Below are positions 7,148 to 15,633 of a DNA stretch of 64,000 nucleotides, in pieces. The notes beneath the pieces were generated by a model. It was not told where the DNA came from. It was given only the letters and a program-made list of their open reading frames with translations, and searched no databases. Every line of letters begins with the position of its first letter. The stretch's first letter is position 1. The position numbers and the translations under genes are program-made. Source of the stretch: Epilithonimonas hungarica (GTDB lineage: Bacteria > Bacteroidota > Bacteroidia > Flavobacteriales > Weeksellaceae); the NCBI RefSeq assembly GCF_900102265.1, contig NZ_FNBH01000002.1:744001-808000 (forward strand), in the 5' to 3' direction.

Positions 7148-10100
7148 TTAAACGTTTTTCTCTTCTTTTCTGTTTCTGATTTTTGCGTGATAGAATACGT
7201 TTGGTTTTGTACCAATCTCTTCAAGCAAAGTATATTTTCTATTTCCGTTGAACAAGCTTCTAACTTCAGAATCTACGTCATTCATATCTCCGAATTTCAT
7301 AGCGCCTGTAGAACAAGCTGCAGCACAAGCACAAGATGCTTGGAACTCTGCATCAGTCACTCTTCTACCATCTTTCTTGGCATTCAGGATCGTTAACTGA
7401 GTTTCTTGGATACAAAGAGAACATTTCTCCATTACCCCTCTTGTTCTTGTTACAACATCTGGGTTAAGAACCATTCTTCCCAAATCATTGTTCATATTGA
7501 AATCGAACTTGTCATTCAACGCATAGTTGAACCAGTTGAATCTTCTTACTTTGTAAGGACAGTTGTTTGCACAATATCTGGTACCGATACATCTGTTGTA
7601 AGCCATTTGGTTTTGACCTTGCTTACCGTGAGATGTTGCAGCAACCGGACAAACTGTTTCACAAGGTGCGTGGTTACAGTGCTGACACATTACCGGCTGG
7701 AAGATCACGTCTGGATTATCAGCAGCATTTTCCAATGCTCCTTCAATTCCTAGAAGACTACTACCGTAAAGTTCTGGAACCGCCATTCCTTCTTTAAGAC
7801 CTTCGTAAACTTCAACCTTTTGTTCAGTAGAATAGTAACGGTCAATTCTTAACCAATACATATCTCTAGACATCCTAATCTCTTCTTTTCCAACAACAGG
7901 AACATTGTTTTCCGCTTGACAAGCTATAACACAAGCTCCACAACCAGTACAAGAGTTAAGGTCAACTGATAAGTTAAAGTGAGGGCCATCTGTGTCATCA
8001 AAAGAATCCCAAAGGTCGATTTTCCCGATTGGAAGTTCGCCTCCAATCGTATGCATTTTTAAAGGTGCATTCCAGTCATCAACAGGCTTATTAATGAAAT
8101 CCTCTAAAGAAACCTCTTTAGCGATCTCATAACGACCCATTAGTGTATTTTGAAGCTGCATACCTGCAAATTCGTGAGTTTCTCCAGTTTTTTCAATTTT
8201 AACATTAGAAATAACTGTATTGTAACCGTCGAATAATGGATATGCGTTGATTCCTGTTTCAGCAACTTTACCAGAATCTTTTTTACCATAACCAAGCGCC
8301 AATCCTAATGAACCTTCTGCTTGACCTGGCTGAATAAATACTGGGACATTTTCAAGAGTAACTCCGTTTACTGTCAATTTAACAGTATCTCCGTCCAATT
8401 GCATTCTTGCATTAAGGCTATTCTCAATATCAAGTGTTTTAGCATCTTTTGGAGAAATTGTCAAGTAGTTATCCCAAGACAATCTAGAGATCGGGTCTGG
8501 AAGCTCCATCAACCAAGGGTTGTTGGATTGTGTTCCGTCACCGATACCTGGTTTGGTGTAAAGTTGTAATTCGAATTCAACATTTTTGAATGCTGATAAT
8601 TCTGCAACAGCCTGAGCTGCATTTCCTCCAGAATAACTCAATCCCATTGAAAGACCTCCATTCGTGAAACCATTGTAAAGGTTTTTGTTGAAAGAAAGAC
8701 CTCCATTAAGAAGTAAGGCGTTTGCTTTTAGATAATTATAATAATTATTAGCTGGACTATTCTTACCGTTGATCCAAACTAATAAAGATTCTTCAACTTG
8801 TCTGGAAGTATAGATCTTCTGAATAGTAGGCTGCATCAAAGAGTATGCACCTGTTTCCGGAGTGATATCTCCCCAAGATTCTAACCAGTGTGTATTAGGA
8901 ATCACTGCTTTAGAAGCTTTGTACATATCGTTCTTCTTATCTACAATTGCTACAGAATAAGGAACTTTTGCAAAAGCCGCTTTAAGTGATTCTCCTTTTG
9001 CGTGAGAGTAAACCGGGTTCACATTATTGGTAATCAAAACACCAACTTGTCCTCCATTCAACCAAGAAACAAACTCGTTGAATCTCGCATTATCATATTC
9101 TTTAAGGAAATTAGCTTTACCAGTGAAAGCTTTAGATCCTAATTTTTGATTGATCAAATGTGCTAAAACATAAGCTGCTTTTGAACCGTCTGCAAAAACA
9201 ACAGCTTTGTCGCCTTTAGCTTGAAGTTCTTTAACAATTGCAGAAGCAACTTTATCAGAAGTTCCACCGTTAAGACCATTGTAAACCTCGATTAAAGTTT
9301 TGAAAACAGCACTTGGCTTAAGTTTGTATCTTGTATCAGAGTTCGCTCCTGTTAAACTCATATTAGATTCAACCTGAATATGTCTCAACATAGTTTCCCC
9401 AGGTTTTCTAGCTGCAGCGTAAGAAACTTCCAGACTTCCTCCGTTATAGTCTCCTAAGAAATCCGCATTGAAAGAAACCACCAACTGACTTGAACTCAAA
9501 TCATAAACCGGCAAAGCTCTTTGTCCGAAAACTTCCTGTGCTGCATCCAAAGCCGCAGCGTGAGGATATGCATCGTAAGTGATTAATTCAGCAGAAGGAT
9601 ATTTTGTTTTGAAATCAGCAAATAACTTTTTGAAAGTTGGGCTTGGGAAAGAGTGAGATAATACTACAATCTTTTTACCACCAGCCTGAGATTCTGTCAA
9701 ACCTTTCAGTACAAAATCATCAACTTTATTGAAATCATCTTGCTCCTCTCCGTTCAAAGCTGGTTTTTTCACTTTATCATTATCATAAAGAGAAAGAACA
9801 CTAGCCTGAGCTCTTGCATTAGTTGTCCCTAATGAACCAGCTGCTGGGTTAGGGTCGATTCTGATAGGACGACCTTCTCTTGTTTTAACCAAAACACTAG
9901 AGAAATCGAAACCGTCAAAATATGAAGATGCGTAAAAATTCGGAATACCAGGAATGATATCGTGAGGTTTTACAACATAAGGAATCGTTTTAAGAACCGG
10001 AGCTTCACACGCTGCCAATGTGACAGCAGCTGTAGAGAAACCTAATAACTTAAGGAAATCCCTACGAGAAGTTCCTGAATTATTAGAATCATCTAAGAAC

Positions 10101-10207
10101 TCTTCAACCGGAATTTCATTCTGGAACTCTTTAGCAGCCAACTTTCCATTCAAAGTTGGGTCTTTTAGTTCGTGAATACTTCTGAATTGTATTTTATTTG
10201 AAGCCAT
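7148..10207 (-). CDS. actB: Alternative complex III subunit ActB (iron-sulfur subunit, Mo-oxidoreductase-like)
   Basis: A 1019-aa periplasmic subunit. SRRDFLKLLG (Arg-Arg at 48-49) is a twin-arginine motif; it is followed by a hydrophobic stretch ending LAAC, suggesting lipid anchoring. Residues ~70-740 resemble a molybdopterin oxidoreductase (B1 part) that in this family has lost the cofactor. The C-terminal B2 part carries ferredoxin-type clusters: CTGCGACVIAC, CQHCNHAPCETVCP, CIGTRYCANNCP, CSLC and CACAAAC, consistent with three 4Fe-4S and one 3Fe-4S cluster known for ActB. It relays electrons from the ActC quinol site to the haems of ActA/ActE. It lies 21 nt downstream of actA and 18 nt upstream of actC. 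Confidence 0.95.
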   Translation of the reverse strand: MASNKIQFRSIHELKDPTLNGKLAAKEFQNEIPVEEFLDDSNNSGTSRRDFLKLLGFSTAAVTLAACEAPVLKTIPYVVKPHDIIPGIPNFYASSYFDGFDFSSVLVKTREGRPIRIDPNPAAGSLGTTNARAQASVLSLYDNDKVKKPALNGEEQDDFNKVDDFVLKGLTESQAGGKKIVVLSHSFPSPTFKKLFADFKTKYPSAELITYDAYPHAAALDAAQEVFGQRALPVYDLSSSQLVVSFNADFLGDYNGGSLEVSYAAARKPGETMLRHIQVESNMSLTGANSDTRYKLKPSAVFKTLIEVYNGLNGGTSDKVASAIVKELQAKGDKAVVFADGSKAAYVLAHLINQKLGSKAFTGKANFLKEYDNARFNEFVSWLNGGQVGVLITNNVNPVYSHAKGESLKAAFAKVPYSVAIVDKKNDMYKASKAVIPNTHWLESWGDITPETGAYSLMQPTIQKIYTSRQVEESLLVWINGKNSPANNYYNYLKANALLLNGGLSFNKNLYNGFTNGGLSMGLSYSGGNAAQAVAELSAFKNVEFELQLYTKPGIGDGTQSNNPWLMELPDPISRLSWDNYLTISPKDAKTLDIENSLNARMQLDGDTVKLTVNGVTLENVPVFIQPGQAEGSLGLALGYGKKDSGKVAETGINAYPLFDGYNTVISNVKIEKTGETHEFAGMQLQNTLMGRYEIAKEVSLEDFINKPVDDWNAPLKMHTIGGELPIGKIDLWDSFDDTDGPHFNLSVDLNSCTGCGACVIACQAENNVPVVGKEEIRMSRDMYWLRIDRYYSTEQKVEVYEGLKEGMAVPELYGSSLLGIEGALENAADNPDVIFQPVMCQHCNHAPCETVCPVAATSHGKQGQNQMAYNRCIGTRYCANNCPYKVRRFNWFNYALNDKFDFNMNNDLGRMVLNPDVVTRTRGVMEKCSLCIQETQLTILNAKKDGRRVTDAEFQASCACAAACSTGAMKFGDMNDVDSEVRSLFNGNRKYTLLEEIGTKPNVFYHAKIRNRKEEKNV

Positions 10208-10228
10208 TTATACTTCTAATTTTTGTTA

Positions 10229-11599
10229 TTAATAATGACATTTACCACACTCAAGACCTCCAATCGCATCTACAGTGATCTTGCTTCCTTCACCATATTG
10301 TTTTTTCAACTTATCATGCAGATTTTTGAAGTATTCTTTATTATAACCGTTGTTCATATCCACCTCGGTAGTTCTGTGACAATCTATACACCATCCCATT
10401 GTGAAGTTATTAGCCATTTGAACTACGTTCATTGTATCAATCTTACCGTGACAAGCTTTACAAACAACATCGATCTTGTTAGCCGCATCTTTCTGCTTAG
10501 CATTGAATCCGTTAATGATTGCCTGCTCACCAGCAACAACGTGTTGAGAGTGGTTGAAATATACGAAATCTGGCATATTGTGAATCCTTGTCCACTCAAC
10601 AGGTTCAGTTTTCCCAGTATAAGCCTGCTTATCTTCATCCCATCCTACGTGAGCATAGATCTTTTTGATTTCTCCCGTATAGAAGTCTCTATCTTTTCCT
10701 GGCTCGATATATTTCCCTTTATATTCAGAAATAGAGCGGTGACAGTTCATACAAACGTTAAGAGACGGAATTTCGGAAACTTTACCATACTTAGCACCTG
10801 AGTGACAAAGCTGACAGTCGATCTTGTTTTCGCCAGCGTGGATCTTGTGAGAGAAATAGATTGGCTGTTCTGGAGCATATCCTTTGTAAACCCCGACCCA
10901 CATCAACCAGTTCCAAACACCATATAAAGCGAATACAGCTAGCAGACCAACAAGTCCTTTTCCTACATAACTGTACTTTTCATACAATTCTGAGAAAGAA
11001 GTAAGTCTTGTTGAATTAAGTTCTGATAATTCCGGAGTCTGTTGCAGTTTAACTAATTGACGGATCTTAAGTAACAACCACAACAATAAACCAGCAATTG
11101 CAATTAGAGCGGCAACTACAATTTTGGAGTTCAGCTGTTGGGCCTTTTGAGCTTCAATTGCAGCAGTACTATTGACATCAGCGCTTTCTGCCTTATCATC
11201 TGCAACAGGCTCTTCTTTTGGGGGATTAGTTGTATATTCTAAGATATCATCGATATCCTGATCGGAAAGTTTCCCTTCGAATACCTGCATCGCAACCTTT
11301 CCATTTTCTTCGTAGATCTTGTTTGCGTATGCATCGCCTGACGCTCTAAGTTTTTCGTTGTTACTGATCCATTTGTGAAGCCAGTCAACATCTTGACCAT
11401 CTTTTTTAACTTTCTCAACAACACCGCCAAGTGCAGGCCCTACAACTTTTTTATCCAATGCGTGACAAGCTGTACAGTTAGCCTTAAACAGCTCCTGTCC
11501 CTTTTTCGGATCGCCTTGTGCATAAACGGAAGCGCCGGTTGACAACAATAGACTAATTGCTATCAGACCCTTTTTGTAATGCTTTCTCCAACTAATCAT
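10229..11599 (-). CDS. actA: Alternative complex III subunit ActA (multihaem cytochrome c with fused monohaem domain)
   Basis: A 456-aa protein, first gene of the operon. It has a signal peptide ending near YAQG, a monohaem domain with CTACH (~residue 41), a Glu/Ala-rich linker, two hydrophobic segments (VVAALIAIAGLLLWLLLKI and VGLLAVFALYGVWNWLMWVG), and a C-terminal pentahaem domain with CQLCH, CMNCH, CKACH, CIDCH and CGKCH. The six CxxCH sites fit the Bacteroidetes form, in which a cytochrome c domain is fused to the pentahaem ActA. It accepts electrons from ActB in the periplasm. A -7 element lies at 11649-11656, about 50 nt upstream of the start. Confidence 0.94.
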   Translation of the reverse strand: MISWRKHYKKGLIAISLLLSTGASVYAQGDPKKGQELFKANCTACHALDKKVVGPALGGVVEKVKKDGQDVDWLHKWISNNEKLRASGDAYANKIYEENGKVAMQVFEGKLSDQDIDDILEYTTNPPKEEPVADDKAESADVNSTAAIEAQKAQQLNSKIVVAALIAIAGLLLWLLLKIRQLVKLQQTPELSELNSTRLTSFSELYEKYSYVGKGLVGLLAVFALYGVWNWLMWVGVYKGYAPEQPIYFSHKIHAGENKIDCQLCHSGAKYGKVSEIPSLNVCMNCHRSISEYKGKYIEPGKDRDFYTGEIKKIYAHVGWDEDKQAYTGKTEPVEWTRIHNMPDFVYFNHSQHVVAGEQAIINGFNAKQKDAANKIDVVCKACHGKIDTMNVVQMANNFTMGWCIDCHRTTEVDMNNGYNKEYFKNLHDKLKKQYGEGSKITVDAIGGLECGKCHY

Positions 11600-11648
11600 T
11601 TATATAATCTTGGGTTAGTAAAATTTATTCAGTTTACATTCAATCCGG

Positions 11649-11656
11649 CAAAAATA
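11649..11656 (-). promoter_or_regulatory. -7 element of the act operon promoter
   Basis: On the minus strand it reads TATTTTTG, matching TAnnTTTG, about 50 nt before the actA ATG. A matching -33 at the usual distance is not clear. Confidence 0.5.
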
Positions 11657-11738
11657 ACACTTTAACAAAAATTAAGAAGCCCTTATCGTATGCTTTTTTT
11701 CAATTATAATTAATTTGTAAACGTTCTAAATAACAGAG

Positions 11739-11769
11739 TTTGCGTTTCATTCAATTTATTTTAAATTTG
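11739..11769 (+). promoter_or_regulatory. Promoter of the SPOR-domain gene
   Basis: TTTG at 11739-11742, a 19-nt spacer and TAAATTTG at 11762-11769 make a textbook Bacteroidetes -33/-7 pair 17 nt before the ATG. Confidence 0.7.
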
Positions 11770-11786
11770 CTGAAAATATATTTTAA

Positions 11787-12296
11787 ATGAACAATCTGCT
11801 TAAGCTTTTCATAATCTCTACATTATTTTGTTTTTACCAAATTGATGCTCAATACATTGTAAAAAAAGACACTTTGTCGGGAACTGAGCTTTCTTTTGCA
11901 TTGGACGAACGTGTGAATGATGCTCTGGAAAAAATTGAAGATAACTGTAACAGAAATTCTGGCACCCACACAAAAACACCAACAAAGGTTCTGGTCGCAA
12001 ACAGAGAGCTTACGAATGCCGAAATCTGTAGAAAAAATCCAAAAATAATGGGCTTCAAGGTCCAGGTAGTTGTTGTAAAAAGCAATGATGAGGCTAGAAA
12101 AATAGCAACTGAGTTCAGAAATAATTTCAGAAGCTTGAAAGTTGAGACTGATGCATCATTGAGACCAAACTATAAAATACTTGCCGGAAGTTACTTCTCA
12201 AAGCAAAGCGCCTCTGATGACCTGAAAAATATCAAAAAAATTTATCCCTCGGCGACGGTCATTCCTTACGCGGTCTTCTGTGTAGAAGCTAAATAA
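11787..12296 (+). CDS. Secreted SPOR-domain protein
   Basis: A 169-aa protein with an N-terminal signal peptide (LLKLFIISTLFCFYQIDAQ). The C-terminal ~75 residues form a SPOR-type repeat: MGFKVQVVVVKSNDEARKIATEF followed by YKILAGSYFSKQSASDDLKNI, the two beta-alpha units of this peptidoglycan-binding fold. SPOR domains bind denuded glycan strands, so a periplasmic cell-wall role is likely. Two cysteines in the middle (NCNR, EICR) could form a disulfide. It is monocistronic, with its own promoter and a terminator at 12301-12326. Confidence 0.8.
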   Translation: MNNLLKLFIISTLFCFYQIDAQYIVKKDTLSGTELSFALDERVNDALEKIEDNCNRNSGTHTKTPTKVLVANRELTNAEICRKNPKIMGFKVQVVVVKSNDEARKIATEFRNNFRSLKVETDASLRPNYKILAGSYFSKQSASDDLKNIKKIYPSATVIPYAVFCVEAK

Positions 12297-12300
12297 TATC

Positions 12301-12326
12301 AACCGGACTCAGTTCCGGTTTTTTTA
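12301..12326 (+). terminator. Rho-independent terminator
   Basis: AACCGGA / TCCGGTT 7-bp stem with a short loop followed by seven T residues, 5 nt after the SPOR gene stop. Confidence 0.85.
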
Positions 12327-12475
12327 TGTCTTACAAAAAGCTATTATTTTTTATCAAATGAATAATTGGCCATGTTAACGTTCTGCCTATTATTCTTATG
12401 GGATCCCTGTTCGTCTTTATCGCTCTGTTTTTCTGTGTTAAAAAATACTTTAACTTAAGAATTCCGAAGGCATTT

Positions 12476-13753
12476 TTATCTGTAATAAGTTTCTAAAAAT
12501 TGATAGAACTCGGTCAGTCGATAATAATTATTGAAGCCGAGATAAGCGGTCATTATCAAAAGTAATCCATAAAACAAGCTGATGGAAGTTCTCCTATCTC
12601 GATAACTGAAAAACAACCAACCCAACAACAACGGATAAACAAACACGAAATGTCCGCCGTAAATATAGGATGTATGAAGTCCGAATTTCAGAACACAATG
12701 GATCAAAACATCAAACAAAAATGTAATCACAAGAATCCATATCAGTTTGTTTTTATAATTTTTGAAAACGCTCCAAATGATTAATAATAAAATAATTCCG
12801 ATAAAAAGATAAGGAACAAACGATGTATAAACGTCCATAAAAAGCGCTTTGTAATAAAAGGTTTTGTCCTTGTTATGGTAATCTCTAATCTCGTAATTGG
12901 AAAACAGAATATTGCCTCCAAAAAACCAAGAATAGATCATATCCCAAAGCGGAGTTGCTTTCGGCTTGGAAAATTTATCATATTGTTCTTCGGTTTTATT
13001 TAGGAAGTTTTGAAAATTAAAATTCAATCTTAGCAAAAACAGAAAAACAAACACAATAACCGAAGTCGCAATTTTTGCAACAGCCATTCCGATTTTTTTC
13101 CAGTTCCAGAAAATTTTCTTTTCAAATAAAAACGGGATGTAAACTTTGACAATATTTGTAATCGTCAACCCACCGATGAAGATCGAACCGAAAATTGTTG
13201 CTCCAAAAGAAATCGGTTTTTCCTCTTTGATTTTCTTCGCTGAATAATAATTGAACATCGAAAGAAACAACAATGTATAAGTATAAGTTTCCGGTGTGAA
13301 TGACAAAAGAATATTAGTCACAAACAACCCGTAAAAAGCTAAAATCAACAAGCTGATTTTCAATGGTATTTGAATGATGTTATTCAGGTATTTGAATATT
13401 TGAACATTAGCTAAAGACACAACAAATGTTGAAAATAAAGCCAAAACCAATCTGAAAACCGAATCATAACGATTTCCGGAGATCCATAATGCAAAATTTC
13501 TGATCTGGTCAAAGAAATAATTGGACAAAGGATGCCTTTCAAAACCACCGCCAGTCTGAACTATTGCTCTGTTATCAAAACTGAAATAACCATCCCATGG
13601 GATTCTGTCATCATAAATAATGCTGAAATTCTCTGCGATAAACCAAGCGTTTGCGCCATAAAGAATTACAAAGAATAAGAAAATCAGTAATTCTGTTTTA
13701 GTGGAAGGAAAAACGATTTTTAAGATGGATAGGATTTTATTCAGGATTTTCAA
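12476..13753 (-). CDS. Multi-pass membrane protein of unknown function (DUF6080-like)
   Basis: About 425 aa with roughly ten hydrophobic helices, starting at ELLIFLFFVILYGANAWFIA. It resembles polytopic glycosyltransferase-like or flippase-like proteins of Bacteroidetes; I tentatively place it in DUF6080, from memory of the family's look. The loop FDNRAIVQTGGGFERHPLSN after the first helix carries conserved-looking polar residues. No ATG starts the reading frame: it is open back to a TTG at 13846 inside the 21-nt repeat array. I prefer the TTG at 13751-13753, about 15 nt downstream of a TATTTTTG -7 element (13768-13778), which avoids translating the repeats. It stands alone between SPOR and selO. 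Confidence 0.6.
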   Translation of the reverse strand: MKILNKILSILKIVFPSTKTELLIFLFFVILYGANAWFIAENFSIIYDDRIPWDGYFSFDNRAIVQTGGGFERHPLSNYFFDQIRNFALWISGNRYDSVFRLVLALFSTFVVSLANVQIFKYLNNIIQIPLKISLLILAFYGLFVTNILLSFTPETYTYTLLFLSMFNYYSAKKIKEEKPISFGATIFGSIFIGGLTITNIVKVYIPFLFEKKIFWNWKKIGMAVAKIATSVIVFVFLFLLRLNFNFQNFLNKTEEQYDKFSKPKATPLWDMIYSWFFGGNILFSNYEIRDYHNKDKTFYYKALFMDVYTSFVPYLFIGIILLLIIWSVFKNYKNKLIWILVITFLFDVLIHCVLKFGLHTSYIYGGHFVFVYPLLLGWLFFSYRDRRTSISLFYGLLLIMTAYLGFNNYYRLTEFYQFLETYYR

Positions 13754-13831
13754 GTTTAGAATATTTCTGCAAAAATAATGTTTAAACTTAAATCTCGAAA
13801 TCAATTTTGAACAAGTAAAATTAGTAATCGA

Positions 13832-14020
13832 GGCAAAAAGGCTCAATGTTCAGGCAAAAAAGCTCATCATTGAACCAAAAAAGGTGGATTTCCAGCCTAA
13901 AAGGGTGGTTTTCGAACCAAATAGGCTGGTTTCTTAAGCAAAATGGCTTAACTTCCAACGTAAAAGTTTCAATACTCAGTCTAAGAGGATGGATTTTGAT
14001 GCAAATAGGCTGGTTTAAGA
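13832..14020. repeat. Tandem array of nine imperfect 21-nt repeats
   Basis: Nine units of exactly 21 nt run end to end (starts at 13832, 13853, 13874, 13895, 13916, 13937, 13958, 13979, 14000). A unit looks like ACCAAATAGGCTGGTTTCTTA; CAAAwAGGCT and GGTTT are the most stable parts. Because 21 is a multiple of three, any open frame translates to heptads (plus strand: QIGWFLK, LKGWFSN, LRGWILM), so the 61-aa frame across it is probably a by-product. The array lies directly 3' of selO and in front of the membrane-protein gene. A second 21-nt array with a different sequence is at 46105-46314. Confidence 0.85.
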
Positions 14021-14054
14021 TTTTAAAGTAATCATTATGGAATGTTAATCGCTT

Positions 14055-15590
14055 CTACGAACTACAAGACAACTGGCTGCAACCTGTTTGATTATCGTAC
14101 TTCGAAGGACGTTTTTGATTGAACTCCGGGAAACGATTTTCGTAAGGGTTTTGCAAAGCTTCTTTTAGCTTAAAAAACAATCTGTAATCAGCATTTTCTG
14201 CATCCTGAATAGCTTCGAACAAAAGATAATTTCTGAGAGTGAATTTCGGATTTGTTTTGGACATTAATTCCAGAGACTCTGTTTCTGAGATTTTATTTTT
14301 GAATCTTCTTTCTTTATATTTTTCGATAAAATTAGAAAGTCGTTTCAACTCGTTTTCACTCAGATTTCGATAAAAAGAGTTGGAGAAATCATCAATATTA
14401 ATTTCTGAAATTGGTTTCTCAAGACTTTGAAAAAATAATGTTTGATCAAGATTCAAATCCTGCATTAGCTGTTGCCATTCCGTAAAGAACCTTTCATCTT
14501 CCGGCAAAACCTCATCGAATCCAAACTTATCTGCTAACATTTTATCGTGCTCTGTCCAGAATCTTTTTCCATAATCATCCAGGATTTTTTCAAGAATTTC
14601 GGGATCATTGATCAAAGGAAAAATAGCGTTTGCAAAAGCAGCCAAATTCCAATGTGAGATCTGACCTTGCTTTCCAAAAGCATACCGTTTCCCTGGTAAA
14701 TCGGTTGTGTTCGGTGTGAAGTCCAAATCATAACCATCCATCATCGAAAATGGTCCGTAATCAATCGTGAGTCCAAGAATCGACATATTATCAGTATTCA
14801 TCACACCGTGGACAAAACCAACGCGATACCAATCGATTATCATTTTCAAAGTTCTGTTACAGACGGCTTGGAACCAGTCAATGTATTTGTTCGGATTATT
14901 TTCTGAATTAATTTCCGGGTAAAAATTCTCAATTGTATAATCCGCTAATTGTTTTAATAAATCGGTTTGATTCCTAGCAGACAACAATTCAAAATGTCCA
15001 AAACGGAGAAAAGATTCAGCAGTTCTTACGACAACAGCACCTTGCTCTTTTTGTGGATTCCCGGAATATTGAATATCACGAATCACATCTTCTCCGGTTT
15101 TCGAAAGACCCAAGGCTCTGGTTGTTGGAACGCCAAGATGAAACATTGCCTCGCTCATCAGATATTCCCGGATCGAGGAGCGTAAAACTGCTCTTCCATC
15201 TGCATGTCTGGAATATGGTGTTGCGCCTGCCCCTTTCCATTGGATTTCGGTTTGATGATTTTCATTGGAGATTTCTCCAGCATAAATTGCTCGCCCATCT
15301 CCCAATTGTCCAGCCCAATTTCCAAACTGATGACCTGCGTATGCCGTTGCATAGGTTTTGATATTATCTGGAAGATCCTGAGCTGCTAAAAAATCTTTAT
15401 CATTGTCTAATTTCCCCAAACCAATTTCGATTGATAATTCTTCGTTAAAATCAATTAACTCAGTTTTATCAAAATCTGCAGGTTCAACTATACTGAACAA
15501 AACATCCGGTGTTTGCCTCTGCATCAGATTCCCCGAAAAGTCTCCGGGAAATACTTTTGTGAAATTGTGGGTAATGTTTTTTAAATTCAT
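14055..15590 (-). CDS. selO: Protein adenylyltransferase SelO (YdiU family)
   Basis: A 511-aa pseudokinase-fold enzyme that transfers AMP from ATP to protein hydroxyl side chains. Visible landmarks are YAGHQFGNWAGQLGDGRA (nucleotide-binding loop), WKGAGATPYSRHADGRAVLR, EYLMSEAMFHLGVPTTRAL, and GVMNTDNMSILGLTIDYGPF, which holds the metal-binding Asn and Asp. The protein ends CSQLSCSS, so the C-terminal position that is selenocysteine in animal SelO is Cys. I chose the ATG at 15590; an in-frame ATG five codons upstream lies inside the terminator hairpin of the preceding gene. The monocistronic gene is followed by the 21-nt repeat array. Confidence 0.92.
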   Translation of the reverse strand: MNLKNITHNFTKVFPGDFSGNLMQRQTPDVLFSIVEPADFDKTELIDFNEELSIEIGLGKLDNDKDFLAAQDLPDNIKTYATAYAGHQFGNWAGQLGDGRAIYAGEISNENHQTEIQWKGAGATPYSRHADGRAVLRSSIREYLMSEAMFHLGVPTTRALGLSKTGEDVIRDIQYSGNPQKEQGAVVVRTAESFLRFGHFELLSARNQTDLLKQLADYTIENFYPEINSENNPNKYIDWFQAVCNRTLKMIIDWYRVGFVHGVMNTDNMSILGLTIDYGPFSMMDGYDLDFTPNTTDLPGKRYAFGKQGQISHWNLAAFANAIFPLINDPEILEKILDDYGKRFWTEHDKMLADKFGFDEVLPEDERFFTEWQQLMQDLNLDQTLFFQSLEKPISEINIDDFSNSFYRNLSENELKRLSNFIEKYKERRFKNKISETESLELMSKTNPKFTLRNYLLFEAIQDAENADYRLFFKLKEALQNPYENRFPEFNQKRPSKYDNQTGCSQLSCSS

Positions 15591-15594
15591 TATC

Positions 15595-15624
15595 AAAAAA
15601 CCCATCTCACTTAGTGCGGATGGG
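15595..15624 (-). terminator. Terminator after the PBP1A gene
   Basis: On the minus strand CCCATC / GATGGG with an inner CAC/GTG extension is followed by TTTTTTG. It sits between the PBP1A stop codon and the selO start. Confidence 0.8.
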
Positions 15625-15633
15625 ATTATTATT

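Noticed and set aside
12357..12490. Hydrophobic plus-strand frame (ILMGSLFVFIALFFCVKKYF) between the SPOR gene and the membrane-protein gene
   Set aside because: Its only ATG gives about 30 codons, it runs into the convergent gene and lacks a promoter. It may be a remnant, but nothing supports a gene.
13832..14020. CRISPR-like array
   Set aside because: The 21-nt units are directly adjacent with no unique spacers and drift strongly between units; no cas genes nearby. The same applies to 46105-46314.
13846..14031. 61-aa plus-strand frame across the first 21-nt array
   Set aside because: It consists only of the repeat units, has no ribosome binding site and arises because 21 is a multiple of three.
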